Under the pieces are notes generated by a model. It did no database searches, was not told the DNA's origin, and saw only the letters and a program-made list of their open reading frames with translations. The translations under genes and the position numbers were made by a program. From DAIDKA01 sp963708865 (GTDB taxonomy: Bacteria > Pseudomonadota > Gammaproteobacteria > Steroidobacterales > Steroidobacteraceae), in NCBI GenBank assembly GCA_963708865.1, contig CAVPUC010000004.1, forward strand, positions 496,001 to 560,000: a DNA stretch of 64,000 nucleotides. The letters are read 5' to 3'. This document shows positions 9,785 to 18,142 of this stretch, piece after piece (positions within the stretch are counted from its first letter, which is position 1; every line of letters begins with the position of its first letter).

Positions 9785-10276
9785 CTCCCGTAACGCGTGC
9801 TGCTGTTCAGCCCGCCTAACGTGCCAGATAAATTGGTAGCCGCAGAAACGGCGGACCTGCGCAGCGGCCTCAAACGATTTGCGCACATCGCGAAGGAAAA
9901 GTGACCCATTTTTTCACTCACCACTCGGATCAATGCCAAGCGACCCGCATGGTCCATCGCGACCGGTTCGTGTTGTCTGGCAAGTTGTCAGATATCACCG
10001 CTCAATGAAAAAGACGGCCTAGACAGTTTCTGTGTCGGGTACGACAAACTTTGACACACCCCTACACAACTTAATTGGTGAGGCGGTTTTGATCCAAAAT
10101 GAAATGAACAACCTTATTTGAGGCTTTCACTAACAAAATCGTAAGGCATTGCTCACACCGTGTCGCTCAACAAGAAATGCTGTTAGCCGATGCGATTACA
10201 CTGCGTTCCAACACGAAGTGGTATTCTGCTCACACAGGGACACACGATTGGATCTAGTGGATTGAGGAGTTCATTT
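9785..10276. other. non-coding, AT-richer stretch before the BON-domain gene
   Basis: No credible reading frame on either strand. Composition is clearly less GC-rich than the surroundings. A consensus TTGACA at 10051-10056 is followed 15 bp later by TAATTG, a sub-optimal promoter pointing to the BON gene. An imperfect inverted repeat, AGTTT..GTCG / CGAC AAACT, sits at about 10025-10050. It may hold the BON gene promoter and a long 5' leader, or a small RNA. Confidence 0.35.
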
Positions 10277-10576
10277 ATGAGACGCAATCATCTGTTGACC
10301 TTCACCGTCAGCGCATTCCTGTTGACGACTGCGGCAGTCGCACAAGCCGACGTTGTCGAGAGATCTAGCGATGCGCAGATCACCGAGCGCGTGAAAACCG
10401 AACTGATGGAGAAGGATCGCGATGTCGCTCGGTACATCGAGGTTACGACGCAGGACGGCATCGTTACCCTCTCGGGCAACGCGCTGTCACCGCAATACGC
10501 TGCCAATGCGCTGCGCGATGCAGGCAGTGTCGATGGTGTCGTGAAGGTGAAAAACCATATGAGGGTGATGGATTAG
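10277..10576 (+). CDS. secreted BON-domain protein (OsmY-like)
   Basis: A 99-residue periplasmic protein. It has a Sec signal peptide (MRRNHLLTFTVSAFLLTTAAVAQA), then a single BON domain: ITERVKTELMEKDRDVARYIEVTTQ, then GIVTLSGNALSPQYAANAL and the terminal GVVKVKNHMRV. BON domains are thought to bind phospholipid membranes and often occur in stress-induced proteins. The start at 10277 is chosen because it begins the signal peptide and is preceded by TGAGGAG; an in-frame start further upstream adds unconserved residues. It stands alone. Confidence 0.8.
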   Translation: MRRNHLLTFTVSAFLLTTAAVAQADVVERSSDAQITERVKTELMEKDRDVARYIEVTTQDGIVTLSGNALSPQYAANALRDAGSVDGVVKVKNHMRVMD

Positions 10577-10622
10577 GACCGCAGCGGCGCCTCCGCTGGG
10601 GTTCGGGTGCAGAATATAGCTT

Positions 10623-10649
10623 CGGCGCGGCTCGTCGCGCCGTGGTTTT
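10623..10649 (+). terminator. probable intrinsic terminator after the BON gene
   Basis: A perfect 7-bp stem CGGCGCG (10623-10629) / CGCGCCG (10636-10642) with a 6-nt loop is followed by TGGTTTT. It is placed 46 bp after the BON stop. Confidence 0.5.
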
Positions 10650-10763
10650 CGGCGCGCTTTCTGGCGGCAAATTTGTCGCAAAATTTATAACGCAGGCAGC
10701 CGTGTAACCATCACATGCCGGCGGTCAGAGTTTCGCCGCATATTTCCTTGATTTTTCTTAAGC

Positions 10764-10800
10764 TTACAAGCCGCGGGGCCGCTATGCGGATGGCTTGTAA
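10764..10800. repeat. 9-bp inverted repeat in a gene-poor region
   Basis: TTACAAGCC (10764-10772) pairs perfectly with GGCTTGTAA (10792-10800) across a 19-nt GC-rich loop that can itself fold. The motif GGCTTG recurs just downstream (about 10812 and 10824). It could be an RNA hairpin or a protein-binding site; no function is assigned. Confidence 0.45.
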
Positions 10801-10921
10801 ACCAGGTGATTGGCTTGCAATAGGGCTTGCTACGGCTCAAAATTTAGCGCCGTTAAAGCCGTTAGCAGTGTGTCCCTTCGACTCCGGCTCCCAGGACGCC
10901 ACTTATGAATCAAGCCGCCCC

Positions 10922-11125
10922 GTGCGAAAAAATGAGTGCATCGCTGTGACGGTCTGGGTACTTCTGACGTTCCTCACGAGCGGTCAACCGAAAGTGCAGC
11001 TGGCCTTCAAGACCAGGCCAGCGTGCGAGCACATGATTGCCACATTGAGCGATGCCCGCGATAAAAGTGCGCCCTCATCGGTCGTCGGCTATCAGTGCAT
11101 CGAAGTGCCGGTAGAAAACGACTGA
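10922..11125 (+). CDS. small hypothetical protein
   Basis: Unrecognised. From a GTG at 10922 it would encode 67 residues: a basic start (VRKNECIAV), a hydrophobic segment (TVWVLLTFLTS), then a hydrophilic part with two cysteines (PACEHMI and GYQCIEV), like a small exported disulfide protein. The same frame is open up to 10715, so a longer form is possible. No ribosome-binding site is obvious. Apart from this the 10.65-11.2 kb stretch holds only the inverted repeat and a tRNA-like fragment. Confidence 0.3.
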   Translation: MRKNECIAVTVWVLLTFLTSGQPKVQLAFKTRPACEHMIATLSDARDKSAPSSVVGYQCIEVPVEND

Positions 11126-11207
11126 TCCACGCACTGCATGACGTGTTGCACTGCGGCTGATCCGCGGCTCGCGTAACCGGGCGCCGGGGTCTAATGTCGG
11201 GGGCATT

Positions 11208-12833
11208 GTGCCGCCTCGTTCCGTGATGTCCAAGTCCATTGCGACAGTCGTTACCCTGACCGCCGCATTGCTGGCCGTTGCCATACCGGTCGCGCTCGCC
11301 ATTGTGCTGTCGAACCGGCAGGCGCACGAGGCCCAGATGGCCCTGCTCACGACCTACGCCAGGGAAGTGATGCACCGCTCGGAGTCGACCACCGACCAAG
11401 CACTGGCTTCCATGCAGGCCCTGGACACCGCCCATTCGGCGGACGCCTGCTCGGATTCCAATCTCGCGATTATGCGCAGGTTCGACCTGGCCTCCAGTTA
11501 CCTGCAGGCAGTGGGCCATGCGGTGGGCGACACGCTCGAATGCTCCTCACTCGGCCGCGACGCCGGTGCGCTGCCGCTGGGGCCGGTGGATTGGATCACG
11601 CCGATGAACGTCAAGGTCCGCATCAACGTGAAGTTTCCGTTCGATCCGGTGACGACTTACCTGGTGCTGGAAAACGCGAACGGCTTTGCGGCCGTCATCA
11701 ACAAGGATCTGCCGCTCGATATCACGACCAACGAACAGGAGGTGACGCTGGGTGACTTTGCGACCTACAACGGCCGGCTCTACACCGGGCATGGGTTCTA
11801 TGACCGCAGTTGGTTGGGCGCCCCTGTCAGCACATTACCGCCGCGGCAGACCGTGACCACCTTTGTCGACCGCGGGTACGTCGTCGCCGTCGTACGGTCG
11901 GATCGGTATTACGTCGCCGCTATTGCCGCCCTGCCGGTCGCCTACATGCTGGCGCAGACCCGTACAACAACGCAGATACTGCTGGCGGCCGGACTGCTCG
12001 CCGGGATCGCGCTGGCGCTGATCACCCTGCACTTGGCGCGCTTGCAGATGGCGATGCCCGCGGTGATCAGAACCGCACTGAAACGCCGCGAATTCTTCCT
12101 GCACTACCAGCCCATTGTGAATCTGCGTACCAGGGAGTGGGTGGGCGCCGAAGCGCTGATCCGCTGGCGGCGTCGCGGCGGTGAGATGGTGCGCCCGGAC
12201 CTGTTCATTCATGTCGCCGAGGATGCCGGCATGATCCAGCGCATCACCCAGCATGTAGTCAAACTGGTGGCGCGTGACGTAAAAGACCTGTTCAAACGTC
12301 GGCCCGAATTCCATATCGCCATCAATCTTTCTTCGGACGATTTGCACGCCGACAGCACGATCAAGCTGCTGCGGCAGCTCGTCACGGACACGCATGCCGC
12401 GCCGGGCAACCTCATCGTGGAGGTGACCGAGCGCGGTTTCGTCAAACGCGAACCCGCGCAGCGGATCGTGCGCGCGCTGCGCGCGGGCGGGATTCGTGTC
12501 GCGGTGGATGACTTCGGTACGGGCTATTCCAGCCTGGCCTTTCTTGAAAGCTTCGAGCTCGACTTTCTGAAGATCGACAAGTCCTTTGTCGACACCATGA
12601 ACCTCGACACGCCGACCAGTCAGGTCGCCCTGCATATCATTGAAATGGCCAAGTCCTTGAACCTCGAGATGATCGCCGAGGGCGTGGAGACCGAGGCGCA
12701 GGCACAGTTCCTGTGCGAGCGCGGCGTACAGTTCGCGCAGGGGTGGCTGTTCGGCAAGCCGATGTCGATGGAGGACCTGCTGGCAAAGCTGGCGGTAGGC
12801 CGGGAGAACACTGCACGAGTGCGCTTCCCCTGA
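11208..12833 (+). CDS. CSS-motif EAL-domain c-di-GMP phosphodiesterase
   Basis: A 541-residue inner-membrane enzyme expected to hydrolyse c-di-GMP. An N-terminal TM segment (about residues 10-32) leads into a periplasmic CSS sensor region carrying the eponymous LECSSLG (about 110). A second TM lies at about 255-275, followed by a cytoplasmic EAL domain. The catalytic motifs are intact: AEALIRW, INLSSDDL, VEVTERGF, DDFGTGYSSL, LKIDKSFV and AEGVETEAQ. This is the architecture of E. coli PdeB/PdeC-type proteins, where the periplasmic cysteines respond to disulfide state. There is no GGDEF domain. GTG 11208 is preferred for its GGGGG ribosome-binding site; ATG 11226 is the alternative. Confidence 0.9.
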   Translation: MPPRSVMSKSIATVVTLTAALLAVAIPVALAIVLSNRQAHEAQMALLTTYAREVMHRSESTTDQALASMQALDTAHSADACSDSNLAIMRRFDLASSYLQAVGHAVGDTLECSSLGRDAGALPLGPVDWITPMNVKVRINVKFPFDPVTTYLVLENANGFAAVINKDLPLDITTNEQEVTLGDFATYNGRLYTGHGFYDRSWLGAPVSTLPPRQTVTTFVDRGYVVAVVRSDRYYVAAIAALPVAYMLAQTRTTTQILLAAGLLAGIALALITLHLARLQMAMPAVIRTALKRREFFLHYQPIVNLRTREWVGAEALIRWRRRGGEMVRPDLFIHVAEDAGMIQRITQHVVKLVARDVKDLFKRRPEFHIAINLSSDDLHADSTIKLLRQLVTDTHAAPGNLIVEVTERGFVKREPAQRIVRALRAGGIRVAVDDFGTGYSSLAFLESFELDFLKIDKSFVDTMNLDTPTSQVALHIIEMAKSLNLEMIAEGVETEAQAQFLCERGVQFAQGWLFGKPMSMEDLLAKLAVGRENTARVRFP

Positions 12834-12839
12834 CTGGCC

Positions 12840-13862
12840 TCATTCAAGCAGACGCCGCAGGGCATTGACCGACGCGCGCGGATGAGCGCCGCGGCGCAGC
12901 TCATAAACATCAAGCTGCATGACACGTTTTTCAAACAGTGCCCAGAGCGGCTGGCCCGCCGCATACGCCTGATCGGCCCGCAGCCGCGTGGCCAGACCTT
13001 CCTTGGGCACCGCCATCAGCAATTCGTCCGGATCATCAGCCGGCTCGTCGACGACGAAAACGACGCTCCCCAGCATCAAGGGGCTCGCGGCCAGCGAGCC
13101 AAAGCCCCGGCGCAGGTCGGGCTCGAACTTTTGCACGCCACTGCGGCGGCGGATCAGCGGTGCCTGGGTAATCCAGCGCCGTACCGCTTCGTTGTCGACG
13201 AACCGGAGCGTATCGGCCGTTACGTGCAGATAGTTGGCAACGCCGGTGGCCAGCAGACTCTGCGGCTGCACGAACACCGCGTCTTCGGCCAGAAACTCCA
13301 GGCCCTCAAGCAGACTGCATAAGGCCAGCGTCGACTTGCCCGAGCCGCTGCTGCCAAGCAGCAGCACGCCTCGGCCGTACCGCCCGACGCACGCGCCGTG
13401 CAGCGGCACCAATCCCAGCGCCCGCGCTGCGAGAACGAACACCGCAAATTCGATGAGCTCATACCGCAGATGATACGGACTGCCCAGCATGTCCTCGGAG
13501 GCCACGACCAGCGCTCGGAGTTGCTCCGGCGCAATGACAACATAGTTCGCCGCATCCATCACCCCGCAGAGCACGCCGCCCCCCGATTGCATCATTACGG
13601 GCGGAGGCTCGGCCCCGCGGGCTAAGGGCGCGCGCCGTGCCAGGCGCAGCTCCATACGCAGTTCCGGCAAGCTCAAGGGTAAGCGGTGTTCAGGCAGGCC
13701 ACCATACGCGTCATCCACCACGCCGAGCAGCGCCTCACTGTTGCTGTCAAATCGGAAGCGTCCGCCAAGTATCTGCTTGTACAGCGAAAAGCCCGCTGGC
13801 GACTGCTCACCAAAAGGATCGGCGCCCGGATCAGCGGCGCCGGAAAAAAGACTCGAAGCCAT
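12840..13862 (-). CDS. HPr kinase-like P-loop protein
   Basis: A 340-residue protein resembling the catalytic domain of HPr(Ser) kinase but with a different N-terminal half. The core reads VPLHGACV (His155), the P-loop GSSGSGKS (170-177), then LAEDAVFV with Asp194, matching the HprK-type kinase fold. No PTS genes are nearby. HprK-like proteins of this kind often accompany peptide-modifying or exopolysaccharide loci, where PF14907 nucleotidyltransferases also occur, as here. Target unknown. It ends 6 bp from the EAL gene (convergent) and is divergent from the radical SAM gene, with at most 74 bp between them. Confidence 0.75.
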   Translation of the reverse strand: MASSLFSGAADPGADPFGEQSPAGFSLYKQILGGRFRFDSNSEALLGVVDDAYGGLPEHRLPLSLPELRMELRLARRAPLARGAEPPPVMMQSGGGVLCGVMDAANYVVIAPEQLRALVVASEDMLGSPYHLRYELIEFAVFVLAARALGLVPLHGACVGRYGRGVLLLGSSGSGKSTLALCSLLEGLEFLAEDAVFVQPQSLLATGVANYLHVTADTLRFVDNEAVRRWITQAPLIRRRSGVQKFEPDLRRGFGSLAASPLMLGSVVFVVDEPADDPDELLMAVPKEGLATRLRADQAYAAGQPLWALFEKRVMQLDVYELRRGAHPRASVNALRRLLE

Positions 13863-13936
13863 GATGGAGTGGGTGCCACCTGACGGTGAAAAGGTTGCAC
13901 CTAGAACCGAAAATCCAGGCTCAGGTACTCACCTGC

Positions 13937-15430
13937 ATGCTGAAGATCCAGGTCGGTCACTGCTATTTCCTGAGATACGATCCGAAGCAGTGGGAGCGCG
14001 GCAAGCCCTATCCGCCGCTCGCGACCCTGCATGTCGCGGCGCTGCTGCGGCAGCTGGGGCATGACATCGCGTTGTTCGATGCCATGCTGGCCGATGGTGT
14101 TGAAGACTACGAGGGCCGCCTGAGGGCAGCGCGGCCCGATGTCGTGGTCCTGTATGAGGACAACTTCAACTTCCTGACCAAGATGTGCCTCGCTCGCATG
14201 CGCGAGGCGGCCTGCCGGATGATCGGCGAAGCACGTGCCCGTGGCGCCCGGGTCATCGTGGCCGGCTCCGATGCGTCCGACCAGCCGGGCGCCTTTCTCA
14301 GCGCGGGGGCCCATGCGGTGCTGCAGGGCGAAGGCATTGCCGCGCTGACTGAACTGATCCGCCGGCTGGATGCCGCCCCAACCTTGGACACCGACCAGTG
14401 GCTGTACGGAATCGCCGGTGTGGCAACGCTCGTCAACCAGGAAATGCAGCTGCGGCGCATCGGTGTGCAGCCACCGGATCCGACCTGGGTCGTTCGCCCC
14501 GCCTGGGATCTGGTCGATATCGAACGCTACCGGGCGATGTGGCGGCAACGACACGGTTATTTCAGTCTCAACCTAGCGGCCTCGCGCGGCTGTCCTTTCC
14601 GCTGCAACTGGTGCGCCAAGCCGATCTGGGGCAACCACTACCGGCAACTGGGCGCGCGGGAGATGGCCACGGAGGTGGCGTATCTGAAGCGCGCGTTCGC
14701 ACCACAACACCTGTGGATGGCGGATGACATCTTCGGCTTCCACGTCGAGTGGGTGAGTGAGTTCGCCGCGCATCTGAGCCGCTGCGGCGGCTCGATTCCG
14801 TTCACCATCCAGACTCGCGCCGATCTGATCAGTGAGCGTATGGCCGGCGCGCTGAGCCACGCCGGTTGCACGGAGGCATGGATCGGTGCGGAAAGCGGCA
14901 GCCAGCGCGTGCTCGACGCGATGACCAAAGGCACACAGGTGGCGGAGTTGGTCACGGCACGTGAGCGGCTGGGACGCCACGGGATGCGGGTCGGCTTCTT
15001 CATCCAGCTGGGATATCTGGGCGAGGAGCTCATTGACCTGCTGGCGACGCGCCAACTGATCGAGCTCGCGGCTCCGGATGACATCGGCGTCAGCGTTTCG
15101 TATCCGCTGCCGGGGACCAAATTCTACGAGCGGGTCAAATCGCAGCTCGGAGCGAAGACGCATTGGCAGGACAGCGATGACCTGACGATGATGTTTCGCG
15201 GCGTCTACGATTCTGACTTCTATCGTCGGGTGCGCGACCTGATGCATGAGCAGGTCACCCTGCGGCAGTTGAGCGCGGCCGTGCGGCCTGCGGCGCGCGC
15301 GGCCCATGATGACAGGTGGCAGGCACTCATTGATGCCGAGCGTGAGCACCGCAGCGAGGAGACGCCGCCAGCTCCTCCAACCCCACAACTCTGCGGCCCG
15401 CGTCATGCTGCCATCTCTCAGAATCGTTAA
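13937..15430 (+). CDS. radical SAM protein with B12-binding-like N-terminal domain
   Basis: A 497-residue enzyme. The N-terminal region (about 1-180) has the Rossmann-like layout of cobalamin-binding radical SAM proteins (PPLATLHVAALLRQLGHDIALFDAML, then VVVLYEDNFNF and VIVAGSDAS, and LQGEG), but no DxHxxG motif is seen. The radical SAM core carries the cluster motif GCPFRCNWC (Cys219, 223, 226), then MADDIFGFH, WIGAESGSQRVLDAM and FFIQLGY. The start is put at ATG 13937, where conserved sequence begins; a GTG at 13886 would add 17 residues. The 3' end overlaps the next gene by 29 bp. Likely products are methyl transfer or radical C-C chemistry; the substrate is unknown. Confidence 0.8.
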   Translation: MLKIQVGHCYFLRYDPKQWERGKPYPPLATLHVAALLRQLGHDIALFDAMLADGVEDYEGRLRAARPDVVVLYEDNFNFLTKMCLARMREAACRMIGEARARGARVIVAGSDASDQPGAFLSAGAHAVLQGEGIAALTELIRRLDAAPTLDTDQWLYGIAGVATLVNQEMQLRRIGVQPPDPTWVVRPAWDLVDIERYRAMWRQRHGYFSLNLAASRGCPFRCNWCAKPIWGNHYRQLGAREMATEVAYLKRAFAPQHLWMADDIFGFHVEWVSEFAAHLSRCGGSIPFTIQTRADLISERMAGALSHAGCTEAWIGAESGSQRVLDAMTKGTQVAELVTARERLGRHGMRVGFFIQLGYLGEELIDLLATRQLIELAAPDDIGVSVSYPLPGTKFYERVKSQLGAKTHWQDSDDLTMMFRGVYDSDFYRRVRDLMHEQVTLRQLSAAVRPAARAAHDDRWQALIDAEREHRSEETPPAPPTPQLCGPRHAAISQNR

Positions 15431-16625
15431 AGACGGACTGCGGCGCGTCACTGAAGCGCTCGCCATGGACATCGCGGCGCCGCTGCCCGGCAACAACACG
15501 CCCGAGTGGAGCGTACTGGATTGGCAGCTTGCCGCCGCGGCGGCCGCGGCGCACGGCGTCTCGCCACTGCTGAGCGAAACCTCGACCTGGGAAAACGTGC
15601 CCTGGCAGTCGTTTCTCGCGGATCAGCGCGAGCACGTGGCACAGCGGTTCACCCGCATTGCCGCGCTGCTGGAGCGCATTGACCGGGGCGCGGGTGCCGC
15701 AGGCCTGCCCATCGTGGCGTTGAAGGGATCGGCATTGCACGCGCTGCAGATCTACCGGCCGGGCGAGCGACCGATGGCCGACATAGACCTCTTGGTCCGC
15801 GAGTGCGATGTAGTCGCGGCGACGGTGTTGCTTGAGGCACTGGGTTACCGGGAGTCGCTGGCCGTGTGGAAGCACTGCAGCTTCGTACCGGTAGCCGGAC
15901 AGGTCATGCCTGGACTTGGCGAACACCGTGACACGCAGATCACGATCGAATTGCATACCCGCATTCACGAACGGCTGCCGGTTTCGCCGGTGGAGATTAC
16001 CGCCCGCATTTATCCAACCCGGCCACAGCCCGGTCTGAACCCCTATCCGTCGATCGGCGCCCTAATGAGTCATCTGCTGCTGCATACCGCCGGCAATATC
16101 TGCAGTCGAACATTGCGCCTGCTGCACCTGAACGACATCGCGCGCCTGGCCGCGCGCATGACCGAAGGGGACTGGAACGTGCTGTGGGATGAGCACTCGG
16201 GCGAGCCTCCGTGGTGGGCGCTGCCGCCGCTGCGCCTGACCGCCCGCTATTACCCCGACGCCGTCCCCGCATCGGTGCTCACGCGTGCGGCTGCCGGATG
16301 CCCGGCATGGCTGCGGATGAGCTCGCGCCTGCAGACCTTGACCCAAGCATCCTGCTCGGACCTGTGGATCCAGACGTTTCCCGGTATCGAGTGGTCGCGC
16401 TCGGTGCGCGAGGCCGGTCGCTATATCAGCCGTCGCATCAAGCCCGGCGAGGAAGCGCATCGCGAGCGGATGGGGCAGGCGCGAACGCAGCAGTGGCTGC
16501 AGGGGCAAAGCTGGGCGCGGTTGAGCCGCGGGCGGCAGATTCTGCTGCGGCTGACGCGGCCAGTGCCGCGCATGGACGCCCTGTATGTGGTGCGCGCAGC
16601 CCTGGCGCGCGTCGCCGACAGCTAG
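15402..16625 (+). CDS. nucleotidyltransferase-family protein (PF14907 type)
   Basis: A 407-residue protein of the uncharacterised nucleotidyltransferase family often found beside HprK-like kinases. The signature is a conserved LKGSALHALQIY, followed by GERPMADIDLLV, whose two aspartates (about residues 126 and 128) fit the metal-binding DxD of the polymerase-beta superfamily. Later IELHTRIHE and a helical C-terminal half follow. The start overlaps the radical SAM gene, and the next gene starts 8 bp after its stop, so the three plus-strand genes form one operon. A role in activating or transferring a nucleotide to a small molecule or peptide is possible but unproven. Confidence 0.7.
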   Translation, partial: VMLPSLRIVKDGLRRVTEALAMDIAAPLPGNNTPEWSVLDWQLAAAAAAAHGVSPLLSETSTWENVPWQSFLADQREHVAQRFTRIAALLERIDRGAGAAGLPIVALKGSALHALQIYRPGERPMADIDLLVRECDVVAATVLLEALGYRESLAVWKHCSFVPVAGQVMPGLGEHRDTQITIELHTRIHERLPVSPVEITARIYPTRPQPGLNPYPSIGALMSHLLLHTAGNICSRTLRLLHLNDIARLAARMTEGDWNVLWDEHSGEPPWWALPPLRLTARYYPDAVPASVLTRAAAGCPAWLRMSSRLQTLTQASCSDLWIQTFPGIEWSRSVREAGRYISRRIKPGEEAHRERMGQARTQQWLQGQSWARLSRGRQILLRLTRPVPRMDALYVVRAALARVADS

Positions 16626-16633
16626 TACCCCTC

Positions 16634-18142
16634 ATGCAACGACACATCCTGCTGGTCAATCCGACCATCACCTCGCGCCGCAGCGCCCGCTTTCCGCTCG
16701 CCGTGCTCAACCTCGCCGCGGCGCTCGATGGCCGCTACCGAGCGAGCCTTATCGATGGCAACGTCGATCGCGATTTTGTGGCCACCGCCTTGCACAAGCT
16801 CAGCACGGAAGCGGTTGATGCGATCGGGGTCAGCGTCATGGGCGGGCCACAGCTGCGCACCGCGATCGCACTTTCGCAGGCCGCGCGCGCCCGTTTTCCG
16901 GACAAGCCCATCATCTGGGGTGGACACTTTCCCACCATCTGCGCCGACGCCACCCTGCACGAACCCTACGTCGACTATGCGATACGCGGCCAAGGTGAGG
17001 AGACGTTGTGCGAGCTGCTGGACCAACACTTCGCGCGCGGCCCCGCGGCGCTTGAGTCCATTGCCGGTCTGTCGTGGCGATCCGGGGACGCCATCCTCCA
17101 TAACCCGAATCGGTCGTTCGCCCCCGCCGGCCTGACCCGTGAACTGCCCTACGAGCGATTGGGAGATCCGCGACAATATCTCGGCCGCACCTACCTAGGG
17201 AGGCATACCACCGGCTATCAGGCTGCCCTGGGATGTCGCTTCCGCTGCACTTTCTGCGGCGTGGCCGCGATGTTTCGCGGCCGCACGGCGCTCCCCGCAC
17301 CCGAGCGGCTGGAGCGCGACCTTCAGTTCCTGACTCAGGAGCTCGGGGTGGATTCGATCCTGTTCTACGACCACAACTTCTTCGATCGCGAAGAAGACAC
17401 GCTGCCGCTGCTCGAAGTGCTGGCCAAATTCCAGTTACCGTGGTGGTGCTTTGCGCGCGCGGATGCGCTGGTCAGCCTCTCTGACCATGCTTGGCGCCTG
17501 GTGCGCAAGAGCCGGCTGCGCATGGCCTACATCGGTGCCGAGTCGCCAAGCGATTGGCTGCTGCATGACATCCGCAAGGGCACCCGCACCAATCAAACGC
17601 TGGAGGCGATCGATACCTGTCGCCGTCACGGCGTGATTCCGGAGCTGTCATTCATGCTGGCGCCGCCGCAGGATCCGGAAGGTGAAACGGAACGGACCTT
17701 CGACTACATCCGGCAGATCAAGCGGGTACACGCCGCCACCGAGATCATGCTGTACATGTACGCACCGCTGCCGCCTGCGCCGGGTGCGCGCAATGTGCAT
17801 GTGGAGCGCAGCGCCAGCAACCTGCGCAGCGCGAGCGGTGCGCCGCTGGTGTTTCCGCGCACCGCGACGCAGTGGGCGCAGCCCGACTGGGTGCGCTACT
17901 GGTGCCATACGGATACTCCCTGGATGACGCCGCGGCTACGACAGCGCGTCCGAGATTTCACCACCGTGCTCGGTTGCAGATTTCCGACCGTTACCGACGT
18001 GCGTACGTCGCCTTGGTCCAAGACCGCGCTGCAGGCGCTCGCCGCCTGGCGCTACGCGTCGCGGCGCTATCGCAGGCCCTGGGAATTGGAAGTATCTCGC
18101 AAGGTCATCCGTCTGTGGGATCCGCGTGTCTCAGGGCTATAG
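16634..18142 (+). CDS. second B12-binding-type radical SAM protein
   Basis: A 502-residue enzyme distinct from the one at 13.9 kb. The N-terminus (ILLVNPTITSRRSARFPLAV, GVSVMGGPQLRTAIAL, IIWGGHFPT, RGQGEET) is a cobalamin-binding-domain fold of the kind seen in BchE/hopanoid-type proteins. The cluster motif is LGCRFRCTFC (Cys201, 205, 208), followed by ILFYDHNFFDRE and YIGAESPSDWLL. The start at ATG 16634 was chosen because the frame upstream is unconserved. Its last 38 bp overlap the convergent methyltransferase gene. Candidate methylase or ring-forming enzyme of the island; the substrate is unknown. Confidence 0.8.
   Translation: MQRHILLVNPTITSRRSARFPLAVLNLAAALDGRYRASLIDGNVDRDFVATALHKLSTEAVDAIGVSVMGGPQLRTAIALSQAARARFPDKPIIWGGHFPTICADATLHEPYVDYAIRGQGEETLCELLDQHFARGPAALESIAGLSWRSGDAILHNPNRSFAPAGLTRELPYERLGDPRQYLGRTYLGRHTTGYQAALGCRFRCTFCGVAAMFRGRTALPAPERLERDLQFLTQELGVDSILFYDHNFFDREEDTLPLLEVLAKFQLPWWCFARADALVSLSDHAWRLVRKSRLRMAYIGAESPSDWLLHDIRKGTRTNQTLEAIDTCRRHGVIPELSFMLAPPQDPEGETERTFDYIRQIKRVHAATEIMLYMYAPLPPAPGARNVHVERSASNLRSASGAPLVFPRTATQWAQPDWVRYWCHTDTPWMTPRLRQRVRDFTTVLGCRFPTVTDVRTSPWSKTALQALAAWRYASRRYRRPWELEVSRKVIRLWDPRVSGL

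Noticed and set aside
9464..9886. A 140-residue minus-strand frame after tRNA-Leu
   Set aside because: No domain or signal peptide; the shorter overlapping frame with a clean membrane segment and a ribosome-binding-site-like sequence is more credible.
12840..16625. A lasso-peptide gene cluster
   Set aside because: Only the HprK-like and nucleotidyltransferase parts are present. No precursor, asparagine synthetase-like cyclase or transglutaminase-like protease is seen nearby.
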